Source: Lycium barbarum (lineage: Eukaryota; Streptophyta; Magnoliopsida; Solanales; Solanaceae). From it: a DNA stretch of 64,000 bases. Below are positions 34,501-46,142 of this stretch, piece by piece. The stretch is taken from positions 89,177,777 to 89,241,776 of the forward strand of contig NC_083338.1 in NCBI RefSeq assembly GCF_019175385.1. Direction: 5' to 3'. Made by a program: the position numbers and the translations under genes. How positions within the stretch are numbered: the first letter of the stretch is position 1; the number at the start of each line of letters is the position of its first letter. The notes under the pieces are model-generated. The model saw only the letters and a list, made by a program, of their open reading frames with translations, ran no database searches and was not told the origin of the DNA.

Positions 34501-37048
34501 TGTCACGACCCAGCTAGGGGCCGCGACGGGTACCCGGGGCTAACCACCGAGCACCACTCATTCTATCACCTATCATGCTCGTTAGACGTTCCTCTATAGA
34601 ATTTATAAACAATTTATAAGAAAATCATTATACATTTCAAAACATATAACTTTATATACATAAGCCTTTGGACTATCAAAATAATAATATATGTATATAG
34701 ATGCATGTACAAAATGGGAACTTCGTAAGACCACATAACCCGCACTGTGTATCTACGAGCCTCTACTAGAGTACAAAACACATGGATGGGACAAGACCCC
34801 GTCATGCCCAGAAATATATACATGGTTATATACACAAAAGAAAAATCAAGCACCTCCCGGACAAAGGAGTGCTTTCAATCTGCTGACAGCTACTACGAAT
34901 CCGGATCTAGCTCTCCTCCCTGTCAGCCTGTGGGCATGAACACAGCGTCCAAAGAAAATGGACGTCTGTACGAATATTGTACTGAGTATGTAAGGCAAGA
35001 CTGAAATAAATATAATAGAAGGATCATGAGTTATGAAAGAAGGATATAACCTGCATAAGTTTCATAGGCAATCACATTTCTTACATATATCAAATTTTAC
35101 ATAATCATAGCATACATGTCATCACATCACATAACTCATCTCATCATAATCCTCATCGTTAACCCGTGTCTGGGTAACCATCGTGTGTCGCCCACTAGTG
35201 GTGAGCATGCCCGACCCTCTAGGCTCGGTGTAAACATCGCAGCCCGCCTTAACGGTGACATGCCCGACCATCTAGGTACGGTGGAATCATAGCAGCCCGC
35301 CTTCGCAGTGACGTGCCCGGCCATCATGGCGCGGTGGAATCTTATCGTCGCGAAATCAATCATAACACATCACTATTACACATCTCATAACATAGCATCA
35401 TTTTATAATTTCTTGGTATCTTATGCATATCATCATATATTAGCATTAAGAGCATACGTTAGGCTTTAAGGGCAACCACACTATGTCGGGGTGACGTAAG
35501 GTCGTGAACCCCCGATTGTATTATGGACATTTATGATTATCGTGCCTCGCCTTGAAGGAGATAGAGCATAAGGCAAGTGTTAACAAGGATAACTTCATTA
35601 GCGTTATAGGAACATCGTGCCACAATTTCTTGAATCTCTATACTCTTCTCATTATCATGCTTATATGTTATTCAATATATAAAAGGACTCATAAGCTTCA
35701 TCTTACAGAAGGATTATGGAAAACTTGAAGGATTCATGCCTTTTGAAAGAAGAGTTAAGCCTCACATACCTTTTTCGTTTAAGCAATCTAGCGTTCGCTT
35801 GTTCTCCTTCAATGTCACGTCTCTACCTTCAAGAGAGGATTCGTACTAACATTAGTTAATCAACTATAAGAATACACTACTATTTCTAGATAAAATTGGG
35901 AAGCACTTCCTTTTTTTATACTACTTTTCCCATATTCCATATCAACTCCTAACACTCACAACAACAACCACAATATAGCAATCAACAATCATCATTCGTA
36001 TAGAATGACCATAATCCACCATTTCTCTTTATTTCTCCACATTCATGGTTTTAGCTTACTATCGCGTTTTATCGTATATAATACATATTTCATGGTCTAC
36101 ATGTCATTTATGACGTATCCACACTCATAACACACCAACATTTATGATTCAATCCAACTACCATCCAAACATGGCATTATTCACTCATTAATGACCCATT
36201 TCCTATGCCTTGCTACAATTCAAGTATCTTAACCTTTAAATACCTTAAACAACATGGTTTAGTCATGATACTTACCTTAGATTATGGTTGAACAAGTCTT
36301 GAGTGGAGTTTCTCCTCTAGCACCAAAACCCTATCTCTTCTCTTTTGGTTTTCTTTGAGGAAGATGAACTTTACTTGGGTTTCATACACTTTGATTCATA
36401 GATTATGTGTTGTTGATCTTGGTTTCCCTTTGATTTCTCTTGTAGTTGAAGTGTAGAGAGGGTTCTAGATGTTTCTTGAAGTGTAGAGTGAAAATGAAAT
36501 GAAATGGAATGAAAAAAGGGTCCTTATACTTAAACTAAAAATCTGGACGACCATGTTATACGGACCAAACATACGGTCCGTACTATTTATACGAACCGTA
36601 TGTGTGGCCGTATGTTTGGTCCAGTAGCTGGTGGCCTCCTTGGACAATTATACGGTCCAACATACGGCTGGTACAATTTATACGGTCCGTAGGTTGGGCC
36701 GTATAATGCCCAGTGATTTCGTTTTCGTTCTCGTCATCTCGTTTGATCTCCGATCCTTATGGAACCTTCTTGGCAGTTGTTTAACGTCTCAATATCAATC
36801 TTAGGGACATTATTACTCTTCTCTAAGACATCATTATGCCATCATGGACTTGTTACTCGAAATTATTATCCGATACACAACATATGATTCGCTTTCATTG
36901 GCAACTTTCTTTCCTTACATCATACGCGTTTAAAATCTCGTTGAGGGTCATCGAATACTATCTCTTACATATCAAAACATCGCATACGCTATGTCCTTTG
37001 TTATCCTATTCACTATACACGTACAAGGTGTTTTTCCCAGGTGTAACA
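34501..37048 (-). repeat. E 5' LTR (2548 bp)
   Basis: It is nearly identical to 23477-26022 along its length. Differences are scattered substitutions and a 12-base insertion adding a GTATGTGTGGCC segment to the ATACGG palindrome tract (36555-36705). The end CCAGGTGTAACA is followed by the TSD AATAT. Confidence 0.94.
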
Positions 37049-37053
37049 AATAT

Positions 37054-38703
37054 AATACATCAAGCATGCATGAGAGCCCAACTAAAAGCTACAACTCTGT
37101 CCGAGTGACGTAAGGTCGGTAACCTCCAATTTATATTATGGAATAATCATCATCGCTATATCTCCTCTCGAAGGAACAATTCATAAGGTGAGATCAACAA
37201 TAATAATGAAATCAAGGAATTCATGAACTTACTCAATAATCTCATAATAGTATGAAAATCATAAACTTTGGAATTTCTAGAATTGAAATCATCATCGTCA
37301 TGTTCATCATAGAAAACATCTCATCTTTAGTATCATAACAAGCTTTTAAGAATCCTGAACTTCTAACTTTTGGAAGTAAGAAGGTTATGGAAACATGTAT
37401 GGAATTATAACATAGGAATCATGCCTTTTGAAAGAAAGGGACTAGCCTTAACATACCTGATTGATCCCCTACTACTTAACGCTTATTCTCCCAAGCTCAT
37501 AATTCTATATTCAAGAGAAATCATGCTACTGTTTGACTTATTGTCGTATGGCTATCTTAAGTCTTTAAATTAAACTTCTTTAGAATCTGCCAAAATTCGG
37601 GTAGTATCTCCCGTATTTATATCCCTAGCCCAAAATCACAATACCAACAAGCAACAACAATAACAGTACTAATATCAACAACATCATCATCAACACTGAT
37701 ATACTCCATAAAACATCCCACACGATGTTTTCCCAATTTCTCAACCAACCATAACGATATCCACAATATCATAATCAAAGAATTATGTTCAATTTAATCT
37801 CAAATTAATCCAAAATCTCCTTTCAAATTCATTCTATAGTCATCGTCTTCACTTTAATACTTTGCAACTTGTCTACTATGATTGTCTTCTTTTATAGGAC
37901 TTGCTAAACCTTCAAATCAACTTAATTATGAGAAATAGGATGGACATACCTTACACTAGAAGAACTTCACCCCACTCAACTTCTTCCAAGACCAGATTCA
38001 TCACAACATTAAGTAGTGACAAGAATAATCCTTCTCCATGAATTAGCTTGGGGTTTCAGAGTTTGATCATCTTTTGTGATGGTATAGAATGTTGTGGAAT
38101 GGTGGAGAACCTTAAAGAACACTCTTATACTGGAGAGAGAACTGTGGGAAATTCTAGAGAGGTGTGGAGATGTTGGGAGATTTCGGAGATTTCTAGAGGG
38201 TTGTGGAGTTGAAGAAAAATGAATACAATGAAGTGTAGAGGCCCTTTTATAGGTGCCAAGATCGGGTTGGGCCGGGTCACCCTATAAGTGGGCTTTTAAG
38301 TGAGCTTCCCGAATTTTTCGCCCAGGTTCGTATTCCTCTGACTGTCCGTTTTAAAACGCCCATAATTCCCTACTCTGATGTTGTATTGACGAACAGTTTG
38401 CTACGTTGAAAACTAGACTCGATGAAATTCATTTTAGGCTCTTGAATCACCTCAAAACTCCTGATATACCAAGAGATATATCCCTCTAAATTTGACCCAA
38501 AATTTCTGTCAAAAATTCTTCCAACTTTTTTTCAAATTTTCGACAAACTTATTTTCTTTGATTTGCTTGGTCCTGGAACCTTTAGACACTTGCTTAACAA
38601 TTGTTAAGAGTATTCATTAACCTTATAAGGGCTCTGTGACCTCTCCAAGCTTACGTTAGTTTACTTACAACACAAAGACGCGAAAGTTTTTTGAGGTATA
38701 ACA
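37054..38703 (-). repeat. C 3' LTR, second piece
   Basis: It resumes after E with a GAGTGACGTAAGGTCGG block (about 37103), TTAACATACCTG (about 37450), a GGGTAGTATCTCCC block (about 37600), a minus-strand leader and terminus GAGGTATAACA. Unlike A, B and E it has no ATACGG tract in the expected place. The stretch 38270-38560 is an ordinary-looking U3 in which I see no repeated motif. Confidence 0.85.
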
Positions 38704-38739
38704 TTCCTCCCCCCTTAGAAACATTCGTCCTCGAATGTT
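38704..38739 (-). other. C polypurine tract and adjacent palindrome
   Basis: A CTAAGGGGGGAGGAA-type PPT on the minus strand lies next to the LTR. The palindrome AACATTCG-N4-CGAATGTT lies at 38720-38739. Confidence 0.87.
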
Positions 38740-38929
38740 AAGCTCTTAGGGATTTCTATGAAAATTTTGCCAGAGTTTCCCCTGTAATTGTACCACTACC
38801 ATCCCATCACAACAACCGAAAATATACAATGCCTCACAGGGCTACAACATCAATACCCATATTGGCTACACACGACCAAGAAATCATTCAAAGAAGCATT
38901 ACATACCTGAGAATAATGATGTCTCTGGC

Positions 38930-39812
38930 TAGAGCTCTTTTGGGAGTGGAAACAAATGTGGGTACTTGGACTTCATATCGTCCTCAGCTTCCCAAGTCAT
39001 TTCTTCTGTATTATTATTTCTCCATGGGACTTTAACTGAGGCTACGTTTTGGTTTTGAGTCTCCGAACCTGCCTATCTAGAATAGCAATGGGTACTTCTT
39101 CATAGGACAATTTCTCAGTAACTTGGACATCTTCTACACGTACAATTCTGGAAGGAACTCCCACGCACTTACGAAGTATTGACACATGAAAAACTGGGTG
39201 GACTGACTCCAAATCCGAAGGCAGATCTAACTCATAAGCTACTTTGCCTACCTTGCGCACAATCTTGTAGGGCCCGATATACCGGGGACTAAGCTTGCGC
39301 TTCTTGCAAAATCTCATTACACCTTTCATTCGCGATACTTTCAGGAATACCCAATCATTAACTTGGAATTCCAAGCATCGTCAACGATTGTCTGCATTGG
39401 ATTTTTGACGACTTTGGGCTGTTGATAATTGATCTTGAATAAGCTTGATCTTCTCCTCCGCTTTTTGGATCAAGTCTGGGCCCACTAGCTTTGTTTCGCC
39501 TACTTCAAACCATCCAATTGGCGATCTACATTTCCTCCCGTACAGAGCTTCATATTGGACCATTTGAATACTAGAGTGGTAACTATTGCTGTACGCAAAC
39601 TCAATAAGCGGAAAATGATCATCCCAATTACCTCCAAAACCTAGCACACATACCCTTAACATGTCTTCAAGGGTCTGAATAGTGCGCTCGGCTTGCCCAT
39701 AAGTCTGTGGATGAAATGTTGTGCTAAGTCTTACCTGAGTTCCCAGACCTTCTTGAAAAGACTTTTTAAAAAATTAGTTGTAAATTGTGATCCTCTATCA
39801 GTGATAATGGAT
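38930..39812 (-). pseudogene. C integrase C-terminal half and chromodomain
   Basis: Minus-strand frames: GGNWDDHFPLIEFAYSNSYHSS and GRKCRSPIGWFEVGETKLVGP (39381-39662); NDWVFLKVSRMKGVMRF, RKLSPRYIGPYKIV, FHVSILRKCVG and chromodomain EEVPIAILDRQVRRLKT (39042-39374). Upstream, 39663-39812 holds the decayed segment with the catalytic Glu region and second-Asp block. B inserts there with TSD TGGAT. The first Asp and the zinc region are not in the window. Confidence 0.88.
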
Positions 39813-41884
39813 TGTCACGACCCAACCGGAGGGCCGCGACGGGCACCCGATGCTAACCCACCGAGGCACCTCTTATCATACTTTCACACTTACATCTAGG
39901 TGAGCCACATAGCTAAATCATACTTTCCATCCATCAATCATACTAATCCCATTGGACAACAATACATTTATATCATCATTAACAACTATGCCCATATCAA
40001 TGTACATAAGCGGACGAGGCTAACAAAATGATATCCAAAACATAGACCGACAAGGCCAAACACATCTAACCAAATACACATGTCTACGAGCCTCTAAGGA
40101 GAGTATGTCATATCATATAGGCGGGACAAGACCCCGCTATGCCCATAAATATGTACACAAAAGAATAAGCACCAAAAGCTGTAACCCCGAATGAAATGAA
40201 GCTCCGCTATGTAGTCCCTGAGTAATAAAGTTATTGATCAAGTTTGTCTTCCTAGCCACCTGCGGGCATGACACATCGTCCACAAATAAAAGGACATTAG
40301 TACGAAGAATGTACTGAGTATGTAAAGCATGATCAACATCTTATGAAAACATAATAGACAACATAAGAGATAGCAAAGGATGGGATATAGTAGCATCATC
40401 GTCGGAAGCACTTACTTGCTTTTCATAGGGACTTTCCATTTCTAACGCGTGATTGTGTACATATATCCATATTTGTATCCGTATTCATATTCGTACTCAT
40501 TTACGTTTCGTATCCATAGTCATATTCATATACATATTCATATTCATACTCATATTCATACCCATATTCATAAACATATCATTTACATAGCATACCCGAC
40601 GATGAAGGTTCGGTGTTTCGCGTACCCGTCAATGGTTAGGCTCGGTGATTATATGTACCTGGCCCTACCAAGGCTCAGGGTTACACATACCTAGCCCTAT
40701 CAAGGCTTAGGGTCATCCGTACCCAACTGCAGTGGTGCGCGCGCATTATATATATATATATATATATATATTTATTTATTTTCTACCCGACCATATAAGC
40801 TTGGGGTTTCATAATAGCCATACATAGGCACATATACATAAAGCTCATAGGCATCTTTAGCATCATTACTATCGTCATTCATTACATCTATCCTTATAGG
40901 ATTATTCGTCATATGAGGAATTTAGTACAATCGTAACATATCGAGAATCATGAGCTTAGTAGCTTTTGAAGATAGCATCATTCGGAGGACATCATAGGCT
41001 TATAGAAGATTAGTTATTTGGCCAAAGAACCATGCCTTATGAAAGAAGGGTTAGCCTTACATACCTTTCCATTCAACTATTCTATTACTTGCACGTTCTC
41101 CTTCAATGCTCACGTTCCTACCTTCATTAGAGTTATACTATCATTAGAAAATCAATAGCTTAGCTTACATGACTAATGCTAGAGAAAATTGGACAACATC
41201 TCCTTTATTTATATGACTTCCTCCATATCATACATCAACACCCAAACATCAATAATAACATTCATAACATCATAACAATAGTCTTTATTTACCTACATTA
41301 TCCTCACTTTTCAATTCACTTCCAATCATCCATATCCATGGTAATAGCACAATATTGCCTTCGCTCATATACAATGTTTTTCCCATGTTCTCAATATCAT
41401 TTATAACATGATTATATTCATAACATATCGAGAATCATTACTCAACCCAAACTATTACTCAAAAATGACACTATTACCACATTCATGATCCATTTTTTAT
41501 CTCCTTCTACAATCCAAGTGTTTCAACTTCTCAATACCTTAAATAACATGGAAATATCTTAAAACTTACCTTAGATGTTGTAGGAATAAGCTTTGGGTGG
41601 AAATACTTCAGTTGAACCAAACCCTAGTTCATCTCCAATGGAATCTTTTGTAGTCTTCTAACCCTTGGAAGCTTTCTAACACATAAAAACTTGATTCTAG
41701 TCTTTGATCTTTGTGTTCTCTTGGACATGAGTGGAATATGCTTAGAGAAGGGTTTTGAGCTCTCAACACTTGTAGAAGAAGAAAACTGAAGTAAAAGAAC
41801 CCAAGGCATTTATTTATACAAACACTAAAAATCAGCCTGTCGGGACTTCCATGGACACTTATGCGGTCCGTATAACATTGTATG
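39813..41884 (-). repeat. B 3' LTR, first piece
   Basis: Terminus TGTCACGACCCAACCGG. It contains GCGGGACAAGACCCCGC (40109-40125), GTACTGAGTATGTAAAGCAT (40311-40330), a (TTCATA)n-like hexamer run (about 40480-40580), GC-rich CCTACCAAGGCTCAGGG-type blocks (40589-40745), a (TA)n run (40747-40771), TTACATACCTTTCC (41056-41069) and a minus-strand TATAAATAA (about 41810). P2 cuts the ATACGG tract region at 41885. Confidence 0.92.
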
Positions 41885-44587
41885 TGTTATACCCCGTATA
41901 TTTATACGTCAAATTATCCGCAAGCAAATCGACTCAATTTAAAGGCGGAATTATTTTCGGACATGAAATAAGAGCTTTTAATTTTCAACTTTGATTATCA
42001 CAAAAATTGTTTATAAATTTTATTTGGTGTAAAAATATTATTGGAGATTAGGAAATAATTAATGATGATTAAATTATTAATTAGGAATTAGTGGTTAATT
42101 AATTAATTAATTAAGTTAATTATATTTGTGGGCCCCACCCGATTTATTAAAAAAAAAAGAAACTGAAATGGATGAATCATCATCATCATAGTGGGCACGA
42201 GTCATTTTAAAGGGAGCCATATACATATTTAGTTGTATAATGAATAAAGAACACTTTTTCATTCCATTTCTTTAAAGTTAAGCTTAAAAAAGAAAAAAAA
42301 AGGGAAAGTATAGGAACCATGGTTGTTGGCTCTCGGCCAGCCATGGTTGATGGGAAATTTTTTTATTTTACTTGTTTTGAGCAAATTTCAACTGCATTAC
42401 AAGTTCAAGGAGGTGATAGCAACGTTGGATATTGAATTGGGGAAGAAAAAATTGCAAAATTGGAGCAATTAAGCGTAGATATTCCACTGAGAAAATTTTG
42501 GTTAGATTTTCTTATTTTATGGTGTAATTGTGTTAATAGTGTTGTAGTGGAATTATTAAAATTGGATTGGAAGAAATTGGAAGTAAGAAAATACATGAAA
42601 TTGTTATTATATGAAATTGTGGGTTGAAAAGGGTTAAGAAGAATCGTTGGATTGTTAAAATTGTTATGGGCTGATATGTGAGAATTTGGTATATATATTT
42701 CTGTTGTTGGTATTTCTGTGTTAACAGGAGAATAATTGGAAATTCGGGTTAGGCGAACATATAGGGGAAATGCTGCCCGATTTTCGTTAAGTCCTTAAAT
42801 AATGAAAACCCCTAAAACGAGGAAGTATGAGTTAAAGAATAAGTTCTATAAAGAAATGGGCAATGGATTTACGAACTAGAAAATATAGTTACTGACGATA
42901 ATGTTACTCTTATATTAAATTGGCTAAAAGAGCGATAAGGCGAACGGTTTTGCAGTTAGTCGTCAACAGGTATGTAAGGCTAACTCTTCTTTCTTTTGGC
43001 ATGTGTTAGATGTAGGTGATGAATGATACGAACTTTGGGGTAACTCTATTCATAGGTTCCGAATGTGATTCATGATTCTTGTGCTATTCATTCTATATGT
43101 ACTCCATATGATTCCATTCTTAGACGAGTAAGGTCTAAATGTTTCTTGTGATGGTTTATTGATATTGTACTCCTATTCTGTTCCGAAGGGAACACCCATA
43201 AGGTGCCAGTTGAGTTGTGTATATGGTTTACTAATGAATTCGAGGAAATTAGTTTTATACTAAAGGAAACATAAAGTTAAATTTTCAAAACCACTCCGAA
43301 GGGGGTGCGAGATTTTACTATTTAGATTTTCAAAACAACTCCGAAAGGGGTGCGAGATTTTACTATTTGGATTTTCAAAACCACTCCGAAGGGGGTGCGA
43401 GATTTTACTATTTAAATTTTCAAAACCACTCCAAAGGGGCTGCGAGGTTTTACTGTTTCATTTCATTTACGACTTATGTTTACATTCCATAGCATCATCT
43501 CTTTGTATTGATATTTGTGGATTAAGTTTGTGTTAACATGATTGTGATATTAAGCCGGAAGCGTCTGCCCGAAGGGGCCATCATCATTATTATTTAGCCG
43601 GAAGCGGCTTCCCGAAGGGGCCATCATTATTATTTAGCCGGAAGCGGCTGCCCGAAGGGGCCATCATTATTATTTAGCCGGAAGCGGCCGCCCGAAGGGG
43701 CCATCATTATTATTTAGCCGGAAGCGGCCGCCCGAAGGGGCCATCATTATTATGCCGGAAGCGGCCGTCCAAAAGGACTATTGTGATGCTAGCCCGAAGC
43801 GGCTATCCGAAGGGACCATTTTGTTAACATGTCGGAAGCGGCACGTGTGTTAGATTGCATTATTTACTTAAAGAATGTGTGTTAGATTGCATTATTTACT
43901 TAAAGAATGTGTGTTGGATTACATTATTTACTTAAAGATTGTTTTGAGACTTCGTGTATACATTTATGTTTCTTCCAGCGAAGGCTGCAGGTATTGAGTT
44001 AGATTGTGATTTCTTCTCTCCTAAATCAAGTTATGATTATGATTTGTTACCACCTTACATACTCAGTACATTGTCCGTACTGACGTCCTTTTTCCTGGGG
44101 ACGCTGCGTTCATGCCCGCAGCCCCAGATTGTTTGGCAGGTTAAGTATATAGCTAGGATGCTCTGACGTCTGCTCGGATTGGCAAGTTCCACCTCATTCT
44201 GGAGTTGTGCTGACTCATGTATAGATGTGTATGATTATGGGTATGCCAGGGCCCTGTCCTGACTCATAGTGTCCAGTTCACTTCTTAGAGACTTCTGCAG
44301 ACAGTGTCCTGTGGTATGTTTGTCGAGATGTCGACAAAGTGATATCAGTTGAGTCATTTATGGATTTTAAAAGAGTATGTATTTCGGATGATTTAGATTG
44401 GCCTAAAGTACTTAGTGATTGAAAGTTTTCATAATCGTTATAGAGATAATGATTTCTATTTCGAAAAATTTTATGTTCTTAAAAGTTTTTGAAATGACAG
44501 GTTTTAATAGAGTGAATGTCTAAGGGTTTGCTCGACTCTGATGAGAGTCGGGTGCCCATCATGCCCTACCCTTGCTAGGGTGTGACA
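41885..44587 (+). repeat. P2 5' LTR (2703 bp)
   Basis: It runs from TGTTATACCCC to GGGTGTGACA. It holds GGGGAAATGCTGCCCGATTTTC (about 42764), AGGTATGTAAGGCTAACTC (42968), three minisatellites (43281-43940), CAGTACATTGTCCGTACTG (44065-44083), GACGCTGCG-TTCATGCC-CGCAG (44100-44121) and AGGGCCCTGTCCT (about 44249). Confidence 0.94.
43281..43940 (+). repeat. Three minisatellites in P2 5' LTR (45, 40, 32 bp)
   Basis: The 45-bp units (ATTTTCAAAACCACTCCGAA...) start at 43281, 43326, 43371 and 43416. The ~40-bp units (GCCGGAAGCGGCTGCCCGAA...) start at 43554, 43597, 43637, 43677, 43717, 43754 and 43791. The 32-bp units (GTGTGTTAGATTGCATTATT...) occur three times from about 43845. The 40-bp unit is itself hairpin-rich (CCGGAAGCGG, CCCGAAGGGG). 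Confidence 0.93.
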
Positions 44588-46142
44588 AAAGTGGTATCAG
44601 AGCAGTTCGTCCTAGGGGTTGTCTGCAAAGTCGTGTCTAGTACAGTGTTGTTTATCGGTGTGTTGTGCACCACATCTATAAACAGGAGGCTACGAGACAT
44701 TAATAGGGTGTCATTCTTTCTTTCATATCTAAGATCGTGCGATAGAGCCCAGTCATAGGAAATGAAGTCCCTTGTACTAACCTTTGATTTCGGCTAAAGA
44801 ACAACATCGATAGAAGAAAGAGACCAATGATATTAGCAGTTACAAATTACAGAGGTAAGTAACGGTGCGGAAGAGGCATGTTGGATAAGGTAAGAATATT
44901 GAAAGATGATTGAAATGTAAAGTTGGAGGATGAAAGAGAAGGTGGATAGGAAAGTATAATAGAACAGATCGTTAACGGATCAAGTACGTCTCGAGGTGCG
45001 ATATGTGAGGTAAGTCCTGACACCTTTATACTTTTTCTGGAAATTGAGAGCCCTGTGTGGCTATGATACGATATGATATATGAGTATATAAGTTAGCCCT
45101 GTGAGGCATTATTGGTATTTCCGGCGTGCAGGTTCTGAGATAGTAAGAAGTACAGAGGAAACTCTGCCAAAAATTTTCCCAGAAATAGAAAACGAAGTAG
45201 TAGTATGATTGAGATAAAAGTACAGAAAAGGAAGAATTATAACAAGTTATGAAGGTATTAGTAAGACAGCTTGTGAGATACTAAGGGTAATATCGATCAG
45301 GAAGGGTGAAAGGTTAAGTACGCCGAGTTCACGGAGTGTAATTAAAACATGTTGAGAATTGTGAATGAGATTAAGAAGTGTTACCTTATCGGATGGATTA
45401 CGAACAGACTGTAATGTGAACACCATAAGGATTGCCATAGAAATGAGTAAAGCCAGCAATAAACAGATAGAAACCAAGATGGTATTTAAGACACTGCTGA
45501 GAATTATTGGCAAAGACCTTAGATAATATGACATCAGAAGGTGGATACTTACAAAAAGGAAAGAATATGACAAGAGAATGGTAACGAATAACTTAAGATA
45601 TGTTCTAAAGGATAGCAATGCTATACTGGATTAGAAGTTAAGATGTCGACAACGGAGTTATTGGCTAATGATATTGTGACATATAGGTAGTAAAGGAGAA
45701 GGGATAGGGAATCCCTCCTATAGTAGGATATGAGAAAACCAAATGGCGAATAGAGGAAGGGGAAAGAGTACGGAAAAATAGACAGCAAGTGAATTTTAGT
45801 ACAATAAGATATGTAGAGCAGAATATACCAAGAGAAGGAAAGACTACGACTAAGATTGGATGCACTTTGTACGAATGGTACAGGAATAGTTATGCAACCT
45901 ACGAAATAAGGATAAGAGCAAAGACAACGACGTGGAATAATTACCTCGAAAAACAAAAAAAAGAGGAAGGATTACAAGAATGACTATGTAAAGACCTGGA
46001 ATGCGTTATAATGAATTAAAGCGAATCGACAAATGAAAGCGGTATGTGAAGAGCGTAGGTAGCTAAGAAAACACTTGAGAAAGTATTGGGAATTCAGAGT
46101 CAGTCCAACATTCGAGGATGAATGTTCTAAAGGGGGGAAGGA
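44588..46142 (+). other. P2 internal region, non-coding
   Basis: The PBS TGGTATCAGAGC is at 44592-44603. The first about 300 bases resemble the untranslated leader of the coding elements (GTCGTGTCTAG, GTGCGATAGAGCC). Around 45090-45190 it matches the stretch that follows pol in other copies (GCCCTGTGAGGCATTATTGG, GAGGAAACTCTGCCAAAA). The rest (about 45190-46100) matches nothing I recognise. Minus-strand frames of 111-123 codons there are hydrophobic shadows of A-rich DNA. The PPT region follows at 46107-46142. Confidence 0.8.
46107..46142 (+). other. P2 palindrome and polypurine tract
   Basis: AACATTCG-AGGA-TGAATGTT (46107-46126, one base off a perfect palindrome) is followed by AAAGGGGGGAAGGA (46129-46142) against the 3' LTR start at 46143. 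Both priming signals are kept, which supports past trans-mobilisation. Confidence 0.9.

Larger units (their letters stand above)
23477..37048 (-). mobile_element. E: near-complete minus-strand chromovirus, TSD AATAT
   Basis: Two LTRs of 2546 and 2548 bp, PBS, PPT and relics of all gag-pol domains are present. The element spans 13.57 kb, or about 10.3 kb without solo LTR F. AATAT flanks it at 23472-23476 and 37049-37053. The LTRs are closely similar by eye; the right one has 12 extra bases near 36602. This is the best-preserved full copy and probably one of the younger ones. It is disabled mainly by single stops and by F. Confidence 0.95.
22690..39812 (-). mobile_element. C: minus-strand chromovirus, twice interrupted
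   Basis: It starts TGTCACGACCC at 22690. Its 3' LTR is split by element E and ends at 38703, followed by PPT, chromodomain and integrase (38704-39812). Element B then cuts the integrase, and a 67-bp continuation is seen at 58623-58689. The rest should lie right of the window. One TSD copy would be ATGAT (22685-22689). It is inserted in LTR fragment D. Confidence 0.88.

Noticed and set aside
37054..38703. Possible host promoter or gene between E and the C integrase
   Set aside because: The stretch continues C's LTR after E (TSD AATAT on both sides) and ends in the normal LTR terminus and PPT.
45247..45956. Hydrophobic minus-strand frames of 111-123 codons suggesting membrane proteins
   Set aside because: They lie antisense to A-rich non-coding sequence of P2. 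T-rich antisense DNA always yields Phe/Leu/Ile-rich frames, and no family is recognisable.
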